In this document: positions 19,963 to 28,069 of the stretch, piece after piece | How the letters are laid out: every line of letters begins with the position of its first letter | How positions within the stretch are numbered: the stretch's first letter is position 1 | Assembly (NCBI RefSeq): GCF_003933745.1 | Contig: NZ_RSEB01000002.1 | Span: 806,001-870,000 of the forward strand | Direction: 5' to 3' | Length of the DNA: 64,000 bases | Origin: Glycomyces terrestris | Lineage (GTDB): Bacteria > Actinomycetota > Actinomycetes > Mycobacteriales > Micromonosporaceae | Translations under genes and position numbers: made by a program | The notes under the pieces: generated by a model | Told to the model about the DNA's origin: nothing | Database searches by the model: none | Seen by the model: the letters and a program-made list of their open reading frames with translations, nothing else

Positions 19963-20826
19963 ATGGCAAGCGTGCCCGGACCTGGACCGAGCCTTCGATC
20001 GCAATGGCTCGGCGACAAGATCCGCGACCTGCGCAAATCGCGCAAGATGTCGCTCAAGGAGGTGGGTGAGTATCTCCAGCGAGACCAAGGGACCATCAGC
20101 CGTTACGAGAACGGTGAGCTGCCGGTCCGGCGCGGCGACCTCGTGGTGATGCTCGACCTCTTCGGCGTGTCGGACGAAAAGGTCCGCGAGGACCTCGAAC
20201 AGCTCAGGGCGGAATGCTGGCGGAAAGACTGGTGGGACCAGCACAAGGATGACTTCGGCAGCAACTTCCTCAATGTGCCCTGGCTGGAGAGTCGAGCGGA
20301 CAAGATCTGCACCTACCAGCATTTCCTGGTGTATGGGCTATTCCAGACCCGGCGCTATGCGGCGGCGGTGATCAGTCGCCTGGAGGCGCAAAAGGCATCG
20401 CCCGGACAGATCCAGCGATGGGTCGACCTTCGAATCGAGCGGCAGCGGATTCTGTCGGCCGACAACCCTCCGGTCATCGATGCGGTGTTCGAGGCGGCGG
20501 TGCTAGAGCGAACAGTCGGAACGGCGGAGGTCATGCGGGAGCAGCTCCGGCGGCTCTTGGAGCTCGGCGAGGCCGACACTGTCACCATCCGGCTCATTCC
20601 CACAGCGGTCGGGCCGCACAGCGGAGTGAGCGGCAGCTTCAACCTCTTCGAAATGCCTGAGCCCTATCCCGCGGTGGCCTATGTCGAAACGACCGCCGGG
20701 TCCCTCTATGCGGAAGAGCCGAAGGCGAGTAACTTCGAGGCCGTGTGGCAAGATCTTGACCGATCGGCCCTGTCGGCCGCCCGGTCGATTGATCTGATTG
20801 CCAAGCGCCTGAAGGAGATTGAATGA
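19963..20826 (+). CDS. XRE-family regulator with DUF5753 domain
   Basis: 287 aa. N-terminal helix-turn-helix: GDKIRDLRKSRKMSLKEVGE with QRDQGTISRYENGE (residues about 17-50). From about residue 95 it has the DUF5753 region typical of actinobacterial regulators paired with DUF397 proteins: ICTYQHFLVYGLFQTRRYAA, later RLIPTAVGPHSGVSGSFNLF. Such pairs (BldB/AbaA-orfA-like families) are numerous in filamentous actinobacteria and affect development or antibiotic production; the specific target is unknown. Codon use is less GC-biased than in core genes, hinting at transfer. The stop overlaps the DUF397 start as ATGA. Confidence 0.92.
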   Translation: MASVPGPGPSLRSQWLGDKIRDLRKSRKMSLKEVGEYLQRDQGTISRYENGELPVRRGDLVVMLDLFGVSDEKVREDLEQLRAECWRKDWWDQHKDDFGSNFLNVPWLESRADKICTYQHFLVYGLFQTRRYAAAVISRLEAQKASPGQIQRWVDLRIERQRILSADNPPVIDAVFEAAVLERTVGTAEVMREQLRRLLELGEADTVTIRLIPTAVGPHSGVSGSFNLFEMPEPYPAVAYVETTAGSLYAEEPKASNFEAVWQDLDRSALSAARSIDLIAKRLKEIE

Positions 20827-21062
20827 GCACCGAGCAGCAGCTCTCAGCTGAGGAGCTGTCGGGCATCCGCTGGCACATCAGTACCCGAAGCGACAGCGGC
20901 GGCGGCCAGTGCGTAGAAGCCGGTCCTCTAGCTGACGGCTCGGGCCGGGTCGCGGTGCGGCACTCGCACCACCCGGCGGGCTCGGTGATCGTCTACACCC
21001 GCGCCGAGTGGGAGGCCTTCCTCGCCGGCGCCAAAGACGGCGAGTTCGACTTCACCGACTAG
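20823..21062 (+). CDS. DUF397 protein, copy 1
   Basis: 79 aa. It has the DUF397 pattern: IRWHISTRSDSGGGQCVEAG, then SGRVAVRHSHHP, and VIVYTRAEWEAFLAGAKDGE at the end. It overlaps the XRE gene and is its expected partner. Its last 120 coding bases match those of the gene at 21942 at 118 of 120 positions, so one copy arose by recent duplication or conversion. Confidence 0.9.
   Translation: MSTEQQLSAEELSGIRWHISTRSDSGGGQCVEAGPLADGSGRVAVRHSHHPAGSVIVYTRAEWEAFLAGAKDGEFDFTD
20934..21053 (+). repeat. 120-bp direct repeat, copy 1 (second copy 22053-22172)
   Basis: The 3' halves of the two DUF397 genes are identical except for two bases, while the 5' halves have clearly diverged. The copies are 1,119 bp apart in direct orientation, so recombination between them could delete the cassette at 21.1-22.0 kb. 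Confidence 0.95.
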
Positions 21063-21190
21063 ACCGACCCTAACCGACCCGCCCGAGAAGCGGGCATGGC
21101 AGGCGCTGCCCGTCGAACGCCATGGAGACCTGGGCGGCTCCCAGCATTCGACCCTGACCATCGCTGCCGTCGACTCTTCCTAGGACCAGG

Positions 21191-21334
21191 GTGCCAGTGG
21201 CTTCGATCGGAGATGTGGCCGCCGCGCTCCGCGCGGCCCTCCAGGTGATCGATGAAGCTGCGCAAGTCATCAAAGCGGCCGACGAGCAGCTACAGGATGC
21301 TCTCATCGACCTTGGTGTCGCCCTTGGGAAGTGA
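21191..21334 (+). CDS. Small helical protein (47 aa), possible prefix gene of a toxin-immunity cassette
   Basis: GTG 21191. The product is almost all helix-forming: ASIGDVAAALRAALQVIDEA then AQVIKAADEQLQDALIDLG. Short proteins of this kind stand before secreted-toxin genes in other actinobacteria as far as I recall. Here no toxin follows; the next gene begins at the stop (GTGA overlap at 21331). The ribosome site is weak. The gap before it, 21063-21190, shows only a small hairpin (21081-21095). Confidence 0.5.
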   Translation: MPVASIGDVAAALRAALQVIDEAAQVIKAADEQLQDALIDLGVALGK

Positions 21335-21819
21335 GAAAACCTATGTCGGAGGAGCAGACAGTGAGGGAGCAGGACATGCCCCTGCCGAAACCGCTCGCTA
21401 CATCGTTCGGCGGGCACTTCGCGGCCGACATCGAGACCCGCGCCGAGCTTGAGCGGTTCCTCGAACAGGCGACACGCATGCACGGACCGAGCGGAGAACG
21501 CTCGACCGCGGAAATCGGGCCTTCAGGCAGCGATGCGATCGTCTTCGAGTTCGCGCTCTTCGAGGAATGCGCCTATCTCCGCCATGGCGATCAAGTCGCG
21601 GTCGAAGCGGGGCTCCAGACCAAGGAACACGATGGCAATCCAGGTATCGATCGCAGCCTGGTGAAGCTCGTCAACAACCCCACGGACGAGGTGGAGACGC
21701 TGCGGGCCGACCAATTGCTCTGCACTCCGCAGTGGGTACGCGGCGTGGTGCCCGCATACGCCACCACCGGCGATATCCCCAGCGACATCACCTGGAAGCC
21801 CGCGCCCCCGGAGGCGTGA
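21331..21819 (+). CDS. Hypothetical protein, immunity-protein-like
   Basis: 162 aa if started at GTG 21331; ATG 21343 or 21376 (with gagggag upstream) are alternatives. The body has AADIETRAELERFLEQATRM, then IVFEFALFEECAYLRHGDQV, a helix-strand layout resembling the Imm1 immunity family, but this is a weak visual likeness. The C-terminus ends TTGDIPSDITWKPAPPEA. It is soluble, with no signal. It overlaps the 47-aa helical ORF and lies between the two DUF397 copies. It could be an orphan immunity gene whose toxin has been lost. Confidence 0.55.
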   Translation: MRKPMSEEQTVREQDMPLPKPLATSFGGHFAADIETRAELERFLEQATRMHGPSGERSTAEIGPSGSDAIVFEFALFEECAYLRHGDQVAVEAGLQTKEHDGNPGIDRSLVKLVNNPTDEVETLRADQLLCTPQWVRGVVPAYATTGDIPSDITWKPAPPEA

Positions 21820-21820
21820 G

Positions 21821-21868
21821 TTCCGGAAGAACAGCGGCAGTCACGGCGAGTTCGACTTTGGGGGATGA
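21821..21868 (+). pseudogene. Possible collapsed remnant of a DUF397 gene
   Basis: A 16-codon stretch reads FRKNSGSHGEFDFGG and stop. It looks like the N-terminal RKSS-SGS motif of DUF397 joined to the C-terminal GEFDF found in both intact copies. The bases ACGGCGAGTTCGACTT are shared exactly with the ends of both. It may mark a deletion between DUF397 copies. Short, so uncertain. Confidence 0.35.
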
Positions 21869-21941
21869 TCGCCCGTCCGAGGGCGAATAGCCTGGAGTCA
21901 ACGGTCGGCCGACTTGGCCGCCCAGGGATCGAAGGGGAGCG

Positions 21942-22181
21942 ATGAGCACCGATCAGCAGCTCACGAACGCGCAGCTGGCTGGAATCCGTTGGCGCACAAG
22001 CACTCGCAGCTCCGACAACGGTGGTCAATGTGTGGAGGCCGGACCCCTGTCCGACGGCTCGGGCCGGGTCGCGGTGCGGCACTCGCACCACCCGGAGGGC
22101 TCGGTGATCGTCTACACCCGCGCCGAGTGGGATGCCTTCCTCGCCGGCGCCAAAGACGGCGAGTTCGACTTCGCCGACTAG
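21942..22181 (+). CDS. DUF397 protein, copy 2
   Basis: 79 aa: IRWRTSTRSSDNGGQCVEAG and VIVYTRAEWDAFLAGAKDGE. ATG 21942 has gggagcg upstream. No HTH gene is directly before it, unlike copy 1, so it probably derives from the XRE-linked copy. Its stop overlaps the stop of the convergent minus-strand ORF (CTAG, 22178-22181). Confidence 0.9.
   Translation: MSTDQQLTNAQLAGIRWRTSTRSSDNGGQCVEAGPLSDGSGRVAVRHSHHPEGSVIVYTRAEWDAFLAGAKDGEFDFAD
22053..22172 (+). repeat. 120-bp direct repeat, copy 2
   Basis: Second copy of the repeat at 20934-21053, differing at two positions by my count. Confidence 0.95.
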
Positions 22182-22414
22182 CCTTCCGGGCTGATATCCC
22201 CGGGCTCGATGACATGCCGGATGGTGCGTTGCCAGGTGAATCGCTCGGCACGCCCAGCCGGCGAGTCCACGAAGTCAACCCGCACATACCAACCCGGCTC
22301 ATCGTCGGGCGGCGCTATACCGAGGGTCCCCCGAACATAGTCGCCGAGCTCGGCGACCGACATCTCCTCAGTCGCCTCCAAGCGCCGCTGGTACTCATCT
22401 TCACTGATCGCCAT
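22178..22414 (-). CDS. Small hypothetical protein, paralogue of the upstream ORF
   Basis: 78 aa from ATG 22414 (gaggag upstream). It begins AISEDEYQRRLEATEEMSVA and has ELGDYVRGTLGIAPPDDEP, which resembles ELGEYAASLGLEAP in the neighbour at 22401-22760; the two overlap by 14 nt. A beta-rich end follows (WYVRVDFVDSP). Soluble, family unknown. The two may act as partners in one complex or as immunity/antitoxin-like proteins, but nothing in the sequence decides this. Confidence 0.55.
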   Translation of the reverse strand: MAISEDEYQRRLEATEEMSVAELGDYVRGTLGIAPPDDEPGWYVRVDFVDSPAGRAERFTWQRTIRHVIEPGDISPEG

Positions 22415-22760
22415 CGGCAGGATCACTCCTCGGGTCCTTTGGCGTTGACTGCGGAGCCTCAACAACTTCGACAACTCCCACCCATGGATTGTCTGCATCG
22501 CTCCACTCCTCTTCTTCGTCTTCCTCCTCACCTGGTTCGGGCACATCCCAGACCAAGACGCCCGTCGCACTGCCAGGCGGGAACTCGAAGACGACTGACG
22601 GAACACTCCCCGAGGGGGCTGTCACCGGAGCCTCCAATCCGAGCGATGCCGCATATTCCCCAAGTTCTCGTGAACCGGCGCCCTCGCTGTGTTTTCGCCG
22701 CAAGCGCGCATCCAGCTCAGGGTCGCTGGTAACTTGGTTCGCGATTTCATTGCCGCTCAT
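22401..22760 (-). CDS. Small acidic hypothetical protein
   Basis: 119 aa from ATG 22760 with aggagagg upstream; longer in-frame starts are less likely. It has SRELGEYAASLGLEAPVTAP near residue 32, then a strand-rich part (VVFEFPPGSATGVLVWDV) and a very acidic run (GEEEDEEEEWSDAD). No signal or membrane helix. First gene of a two-gene minus-strand unit. The 174-bp gap up to 22934 shows no clear feature beyond its promoter position. Confidence 0.6.
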   Translation of the reverse strand: MSGNEIANQVTSDPELDARLRRKHSEGAGSRELGEYAASLGLEAPVTAPSGSVPSVVFEFPPGSATGVLVWDVPEPGEEEDEEEEWSDADNPWVGVVEVVEAPQSTPKDPRSDPADGDQ

Positions 22761-22934
22761 GCGATTGCCTCTCCTGTCGTCCGATCGCCATGGCTCCTTG
22801 AGATCCGAAGACGGGAAGGCGCGACCTGGCGGCAGTGCGCAGGTTGCCAAGACCCTCATGGGCGGAGCGGTTGGAGGAATCGGCGAGTGTCGCTTCGAAG
22901 GAAGATCGTCTCAGGTCGGCATCTCGGGGGTCCG

Positions 22935-23318
22935 CTAGGGCGCGGTGTCGGCGTTCACCAGGCGCTTGCGGCGCAGCCGGATGGCCAGGCCGATCCAGGA
23001 GGCCAGGACGACCGCGGCGGCGGTCAGTTGGACCGTCGGCCAGTGCTCGGCCGGGTAGACGACGCCGATGAGGTACGTCTCGACGAAGCCGGCCGGCTCG
23101 AGCCCGGCCTGGCCGGCCTTGAGCCGCCAGTGGTGCTCGAGCGGGGTCAGCGGGCACACGAACTGGATGATGCCGTTGAACGTCCCGTACACCGCGACGG
23201 CCGCGTGGGCGAACCAGGTCCGCGGCCAGCGCCAGGCGATGAACCCGCCCGCGACCACGTAGGCGAGGAACATGAAGTGGACGATCATCGTGGCGTCGGC
23301 CAGGATGCGGTAGAACAT
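22935..23318 (-). CDS. DUF2784 family membrane protein
   Basis: 127 aa with four hydrophobic helices, starting MFYRILADATMIVHFMFLAY. The block QFVCPLTPLEHHWRLKAGQ with FVETYLIGVVYPAEHWP is characteristic of the DUF2784 family, which has no known function. Start at ATG 23318. It is independent of the neighbours by spacing; the LysR gene ends 60 bp upstream on the same strand. Confidence 0.85.
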   Translation of the reverse strand: MFYRILADATMIVHFMFLAYVVAGGFIAWRWPRTWFAHAAVAVYGTFNGIIQFVCPLTPLEHHWRLKAGQAGLEPAGFVETYLIGVVYPAEHWPTVQLTAAAVVLASWIGLAIRLRRKRLVNADTAP

Positions 23319-23377
23319 GAGGCGGCTCCGTGCGTCGGCTACGTCCCCGTCACTCCATGTTCCCAGCAGATCGCGGC

Positions 23378-24286
23378 TTACGCCATCGTCTGCGCGGATC
23401 CGACACGTTCCAGGAGCGCGGCCAGGGCCGGGTTGTCGTGCGTGGTGCGCCAGGTGCAGAACAGCTCGACGGTGCCGCGCGGCATGTCGGCGACGTCGAG
23501 GAACACCAGGTTCGGCAGGCCGAGCGCAGCCGAGGAGCTGGGCACGAGCGCGACCCCGAGTCCCGCGTTGACGACGGCCGCCACGGTGTGGACCTGGCTG
23601 ATGTGCTGGACGTACCGCGGTGTGACGCGGGCGTGCTGGAACGCGGCGACGACGAGCTCGTAGAAGTACCAGGCCTCGGAGGGGGAGTAGGTCACCACGT
23701 CGTGCTCGGCGACGTCGGCGAGCGAGGGCGCCCGGCCCAGCCGCGTCAGCGGGTGCTCGCGGGGTGCGGCCAGGACCAGCGAGTCCGTGGCGACCAGGCG
23801 CGAGTCGAGGATCTCCGAGCGGGGGACCTGCCGCACCAGGCCCACCTCCAGCTCCCCGGCCAGGAGCGCGTCGAGCTGCGCGTGCGTGACCATCTCCGAC
23901 AGCACCAGGTCGACCTCGGGCAGTTCCGCGGCGGCCGTCTTGATCCACTCGCCGAGCACGGTGAGCGCCGAGACCGCGGTGAACCCGATCCGGATCGTCC
24001 CGGCCGTGCCCGCCGCGACCCGGCGGGCCCGCAGCGGTGCGATGTCGGCGGCCGTGAGCAGCCGCCGCGCCTCGTCGAGGAACACCCGCCCGGCCGGCGT
24101 CAGGTCCGCGCCCGTCGCGCTGCGGGTGAACAGCGCGAACCCGATGGTCCGCTCCAGCCGCTGGACCTGCCGGCTCAGCGGCGGCTGCGTCATGTGCAGC
24201 CGCGTCGCCGCCCGTCCGAAATGCCCCTCCTCGGCGACCGCGACGAAGCCGCGGAGCTGGTCCAGGGTGTAGCCGCCTTCGCTCAT
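23378..24286 (-). CDS. LysR-family regulator of the sugar-acid operon
   Basis: 302 aa from ATG 24286 (ATG 24307 is also in frame). N-terminal helix-turn-helix: YTLDQLRGFVAVAEEGHFGR then AATRLHMTQPPLSRQVQRLE. The C-terminal effector domain of the type-2 periplasmic-binding fold follows. It is divergent from kdgD; the 100-bp intergenic region carries an inverted repeat overlapping the kdgD -35 box. It likely senses glucarate/galactarate or an intermediate and controls kdgD-aldehyde dehydrogenase-gudD. Confidence 0.92.
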   Translation of the reverse strand: MSEGGYTLDQLRGFVAVAEEGHFGRAATRLHMTQPPLSRQVQRLERTIGFALFTRSATGADLTPAGRVFLDEARRLLTAADIAPLRARRVAAGTAGTIRIGFTAVSALTVLGEWIKTAAAELPEVDLVLSEMVTHAQLDALLAGELEVGLVRQVPRSEILDSRLVATDSLVLAAPREHPLTRLGRAPSLADVAEHDVVTYSPSEAWYFYELVVAAFQHARVTPRYVQHISQVHTVAAVVNAGLGVALVPSSSAALGLPNLVFLDVADMPRGTVELFCTWRTTHDNPALAALLERVGSAQTMA

Positions 24287-24310
24287 GCCCTGAAGGTATC
24301 GGCTCATGTC

Positions 24311-24350
24311 CAAACGGTGTTTGACGGGTATCGATGAAGGCTCTTAGGGT
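24311..24350 (+). promoter_or_regulatory. kdgD promoter with LysR-type operator
   Basis: -35 TTGACG (24321-24326), 18-bp spacer, -10 TAGGGT (24345-24350). The repeat CAAAC-GGT-GTTTG (24311-24323) covers the -35 and matches the LysR T-N11-A layout. The word GGTATCG occurs twice, at 24295-24301 and 24328-24334, 33 bp apart, which may be a second contact. Confidence 0.65.
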
Positions 24351-24386
24351 ACGTTCCATCCCTACGACCTCAGGAGTTCTCCCCGA

Positions 24387-25301
24387 ATGACCCGATTCGC
24401 CCCCGCTGAGATCCAGACGGCCCTCGGTTCCGGACTGCTGTCGTTCCCGGTCACGCACTTCCGCGATGACCTCTCCTTCGACGAGGCGGCCTACCGCGAG
24501 CACCTGGCGCACCTGGCGGCCTACCCGGCCGCCGGGCTGTTCGCCGCGGGCGGCACCGGCGAGTTCTTCTCCCTCACCGCCGCCGAGACCGCGCAGGTGG
24601 TGCGGGCCGCGGTCGAGGAGTCGGCCGGGACCGTCCCGATCGTCGCCCCAGCCGGGCTTGGCACCGCGCAGGCGGCCGCGTTCGCCCGCGACGCCGAGGC
24701 CGCCGGCGCCGACGCGGTCCTGCTGTTCCCGCCCTACCTCACCGAGGCGAGCCAGGACGGCCTCTACCTGCACGCCAAGGCCGTGTGCGACGCGACCGGC
24801 CTGGGCGTGGTCGTCTACCACCGCGCGAACGCCGCCTACGACGTCGACACCGTCCAGCGCCTCGCCGACGCCTGCCCGAACTTCATCGGCTTCAAGGACG
24901 GCGTCGGCGACATCGAGTTCATGACCCGCCTGTACGCGACCCTCGGTGACCGCCTCCTGTACGTCGGCGGCCTCCCCACGGCCGAGACGTTCGCGCTCCC
25001 GTACCTCCAGCTCGGCGTCACCACCTACTCCTCGGCCATCTTCAACTTCGTGCCCGAGTTCGCGCTCGCCTTCTACGAGGACGTGCGCGCCCGGAACACC
25101 GCCGAGGTCTACCGCCGCCTGAGCGAGTTCGTCCTGCCGTACCTCGACATCCGCAACCGCGGCAAGGGGTACGCGGTCGCGATCGTCAAAGCCGGGATGC
25201 GCGCCGCCGGCCGCCCCGCCGGGCCCGTCCGCCCGCCGCTCTCCGAACTGCGCGACGACGAGTTCGCCGCGCTCGCCGCACTCGTGGAGAAGGTCAAATG
25301 A
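24387..25301 (+). CDS. kdgD: 5-dehydro-4-deoxyglucarate dehydratase
   Basis: 304 aa class I aldolase-type barrel (DapA superfamily). It dehydrates and decarboxylates 5-dehydro-4-deoxyglucarate to 2,5-dioxopentanoate. Marks: [38 protein letters not shown], the active-site Tyr in [12 protein letters not shown] and the Schiff-base Lys in [11 protein letters not shown]. It overlaps the next gene as ATGA, and the product is the substrate of that dehydrogenase. Confidence 0.95.
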   Translation: MTRFAPAEIQTALGSGLLSFPVTHFRDDLSFDEAAYREHLAHLAAYPAAGLFAAGGTGEFFSLTAAETAQVVRAAVEESAGTVPIVAPAGLGTAQAAAFARDAEAAGADAVLLFPPYLTEASQDGLYLHAKAVCDATGLGVVVYHRANAAYDVDTVQRLADACPNFIGFKDGVGDIEFMTRLYATLGDRLLYVGGLPTAETFALPYLQLGVTTYSSAIFNFVPEFALAFYEDVRARNTAEVYRRLSEFVLPYLDIRNRGKGYAVAIVKAGMRAAGRPAGPVRPPLSELRDDEFAALAALVEKVK

Positions 25302-26701
25302 GCGAGTTCCCCGAAGTCGACGCCGCCGCGGCCGCTGCCGCCGCCGCGTTCGGCCCCTACCGCGCCACCGCGCCCGCCGCGCGGGCCGCCCTCCTGACCG
25401 CGATCGCCGACGGCATCGAGGCCCTCGGCGACGACCTCGCCGCCACCGTGCACCGCGAGACGCACCTCCCGCTCGCCCGCGCCCGCTCCGAGCGCGACCG
25501 CACCTGCAACCAGCTGCGCATGTTCGCCGACCTTCTGGAGCGCCCGGACTGGAACCGCCCGCGCGCCGCCCCCGGCGACCCCGGCCGGGAGCCGCTGCCG
25601 CGGCCCGACCTGCGCCTGCGTCACATCCCGCTCGGGCCCGTGGCCGTCTTCGGCGCCAGCAACTTCCCGCTCGCGTTCTCCACCGCCGGCGGCGACACCG
25701 CCGCCGCGCTCGCCGCGGGCGCGCCCGTCATCGTCAAAGCCCATGAGGCCCATCCGGACACGTCCCGCCTCGTCGGCGGCGTCGTCACCGACGCCCTCGC
25801 CGCGGCCGGCCTGCCCGCCGGGGTCTTCACGCTCCTGTTCGGCCCCGGCCGCACCCTCGGCCAGGCCCTCGTGGCCCACCCCGCCGTCAAGGCCGTGGCC
25901 TTCACCGGCTCGCGCGCCGCCGGGCTCGCCATCGCCGCGACCGCCGCCGCCCGGCCCGTGCCGATCCCGGTCTACGCCGAGATGTCCAGCGTCAACCCGG
26001 TGTTCCTCCTGCCCGGCGCGCTCGCCGACGCCCCCGGGGACCTCGCCCGCGGCTTCGCCGCCTCCGCCGTCCTCGGCTCCGGCCAGTTCTGCACCAACCC
26101 CGGGCTCGTCTTCGCCCGCGAGGGCGAGGGCCTCGACGCCTTCCTGAAGACCGCCGCCGCCGCGTTCGCCGCCACCGACGCCCAGCCGATGCTCACCGAC
26201 GGCATCCGCGCCGCCTACGAGTCCGGCCGCGACCGCCTCGGGACCGTCCCCGGCGTCGAACTCCTCGCCCGCGGCGCCGGCGAGCCCGCGGCCGCGCTCT
26301 ACCGCTCCGACGCCGCGACGTTCCTCGCCGAGCCCGCCCTGCGCGACGAGGTCTTCGGCGCGACCTCCCTCGTCGTCACCGTCGCCGACGAGGCCGAGAC
26401 CCACCGGATCGTCGACGTCTTGGAGGGCCAGCTCACCGCGACCGTCCACACCGGACCAGGCGACCTGGACGAGGCCGCGCGGCTCCTCCCGCGGCTCGAA
26501 CTACTCGCCGGACGCATCGTCCACGGCGGCTGGCCCACCGGCGTCGAGGTCGGCCACGCCACCGTCCACGGCGGACCGTTCCCCGCCACCAGCGACGCCC
26601 GCAGTACCTCCGTCGGCACCCTCGCGATCGACCGCTTCCTGCGCCCCGTCGCCTACCAGGACCTCCCCGCCGAGCTCCTGCCCGAGGAGCTGCGGCCGTG
26701 A
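25298..26701 (+). CDS. 2,5-dioxovalerate (2-oxoglutarate semialdehyde) dehydrogenase
   Basis: 467 aa aldehyde dehydrogenase that would oxidise 2,5-dioxopentanoate to 2-oxoglutarate, feeding the TCA cycle. Seen: [20 protein letters not shown], coenzyme-binding [11 protein letters not shown], the Glu region [15 protein letters not shown] and the catalytic Cys in SGQFCTNPG. The substrate is inferred from the operon (kdgD before, gudD after) and from similarity to this aldehyde-dehydrogenase branch. Both ends overlap neighbours as ATGA/GTGA. Confidence 0.92.
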   Translation: MSEFPEVDAAAAAAAAAFGPYRATAPAARAALLTAIADGIEALGDDLAATVHRETHLPLARARSERDRTCNQLRMFADLLERPDWNRPRAAPGDPGREPLPRPDLRLRHIPLGPVAVFGASNFPLAFSTAGGDTAAALAAGAPVIVKAHEAHPDTSRLVGGVVTDALAAAGLPAGVFTLLFGPGRTLGQALVAHPAVKAVAFTGSRAAGLAIAATAAARPVPIPVYAEMSSVNPVFLLPGALADAPGDLARGFAASAVLGSGQFCTNPGLVFAREGEGLDAFLKTAAAAFAATDAQPMLTDGIRAAYESGRDRLGTVPGVELLARGAGEPAAALYRSDAATFLAEPALRDEVFGATSLVVTVADEAETHRIVDVLEGQLTATVHTGPGDLDEAARLLPRLELLAGRIVHGGWPTGVEVGHATVHGGPFPATSDARSTSVGTLAIDRFLRPVAYQDLPAELLPEELRP

Positions 26702-28017
26702 CGCCCAAGGTCACCGCCCTCCGCGTCGTGCCCGTCGCCGGGCGCGACTCGATGCTGCTCAACCTCTCCGGCGCCCACGCGCCCTTCTTCACCCGCAACC
26801 TGGTGATCCTCACCGACGACTCCGGGGCCACCGGCGTCGGCGAGGTTCCCGGCGGCCAGGCCATCGCCCAGACCCTCGAGGACGCCCGCGACCTGGTCGT
26901 CGGCCGCCCGATCGGAGCCTGGAACGCCGTGCTCGGCGACGTGCGCCGCCGCTTCGCCGGCCGCGACGCCGCCGGGCGCGGCCGCCAGACCTTCGACCAG
27001 CGCGTCGAGGTCCACGCCCGCACCGCCCTCGAAGCCGCGCTCCTCGACCTCCTCGGCAAGCACCTCGGCGTCCCCGCCGCCGCCCTCCTCGGCGATGGCG
27101 TCCAGCGCGACACCGTGCCGGTCCTCGGCTACCTCTTCTACATCGGCGACCGCACCAAGACCGACCTGCCCTACCGCGCCGGCACCGGCGCCGACGACCC
27201 CTGGCTGCGCCTCCGCGACGAGGAGGCCCTCACCCCCGAGGCCGTCGTCGCCCTCGCCGAGGCAGCCCGCGCGCGCTACGGCTTCCGCGACTTCAAGCTC
27301 AAGGGCGGCGTCCTGCCCGGCGCCGAGGAGGCCGCCGCCGTCACCGCCCTCGCCGAGCGGTTCCCGGACGCGCGGATCACCTTGGACCCCAACGGGGCAT
27401 GGGCCCTAAACGACGCAATTGCCTTGTGCCGTAATCTAAGCGACATTCTTGCCTACGCAGAGGACCCGTGCGGTGCCGAGGACGGCTACTCCGGCCGCGA
27501 AGTCATGGCCGAGTTCCGCCGCGCCACCGGCATGCCCACGGCCACCAACATGATCGCCTGCGACTGGCGCGAACTCGGCCACGCCGTGCGCGCCGGCGCC
27601 GTCGACATCCCCCTGGCCGACCCGCACTTCTGGACCATGTCCGGCTCCGTGCGCGTCGCCCAGCTCTGCGACGCATGGGGACTCACCTGGGGCTCCCACT
27701 CGAACAACCACTTCGACGTGTCGCTGGCGATGTTCACCCACGTCGCCGCGGCCGCCCCCGGCGAGATCACCGCGATCGACACCCACTGGATCTGGCAGGA
27801 CGGCCAGCGCCTCACCAAGGCGCCCCTGCGGATCGAGGATGGCGCGATCGCGGTCCCGGACGCGCCCGGACTCGGCGTCGAACTCGACCTCGACCAGGTC
27901 GAGGCGGCGCACGCGCTCTACCGCGAACACGGCCTCGGCGCGCGCGACGACGCCGCGGCCATGCAGTACCTGGCCCCCGGCTGGGCCTTCGACCCGAAGC
28001 GACCCTGCCTGGCCTGA
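26698..28017 (+). CDS. gudD: Glucarate dehydratase
   Basis: 439 aa enolase-superfamily enzyme that dehydrates D-glucarate (and L-idarate) to 5-dehydro-4-deoxyglucarate. It has the KxK base in [13 protein letters not shown], metal ligands in [20 protein letters not shown] and [12 protein letters not shown], and the second base His in [16 protein letters not shown] start overlapping the upstream stop. A 60-bp patch (27403-27462) has about 52% GC and AT-ending codons, unlike the rest of the gene. Confidence 0.96.
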   Translation: MTPKVTALRVVPVAGRDSMLLNLSGAHAPFFTRNLVILTDDSGATGVGEVPGGQAIAQTLEDARDLVVGRPIGAWNAVLGDVRRRFAGRDAAGRGRQTFDQRVEVHARTALEAALLDLLGKHLGVPAAALLGDGVQRDTVPVLGYLFYIGDRTKTDLPYRAGTGADDPWLRLRDEEALTPEAVVALAEAARARYGFRDFKLKGGVLPGAEEAAAVTALAERFPDARITLDPNGAWALNDAIALCRNLSDILAYAEDPCGAEDGYSGREVMAEFRRATGMPTATNMIACDWRELGHAVRAGAVDIPLADPHFWTMSGSVRVAQLCDAWGLTWGSHSNNHFDVSLAMFTHVAAAAPGEITAIDTHWIWQDGQRLTKAPLRIEDGAIAVPDAPGLGVELDLDQVEAAHALYREHGLGARDDAAAMQYLAPGWAFDPKRPCLA

Positions 28018-28069
28018 CCTCCCACCCGAACTCGAGAAACCCGGACACTCAATGAGGAGTCGAGCACAC

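Noticed and set aside
21070-21483. Minus-strand ORF of 137 codons opposite the small helical ORF
   Set aside because: It has no ribosome site or recognisable motif, and the plus strand shows coupled ORFs with better coding character.
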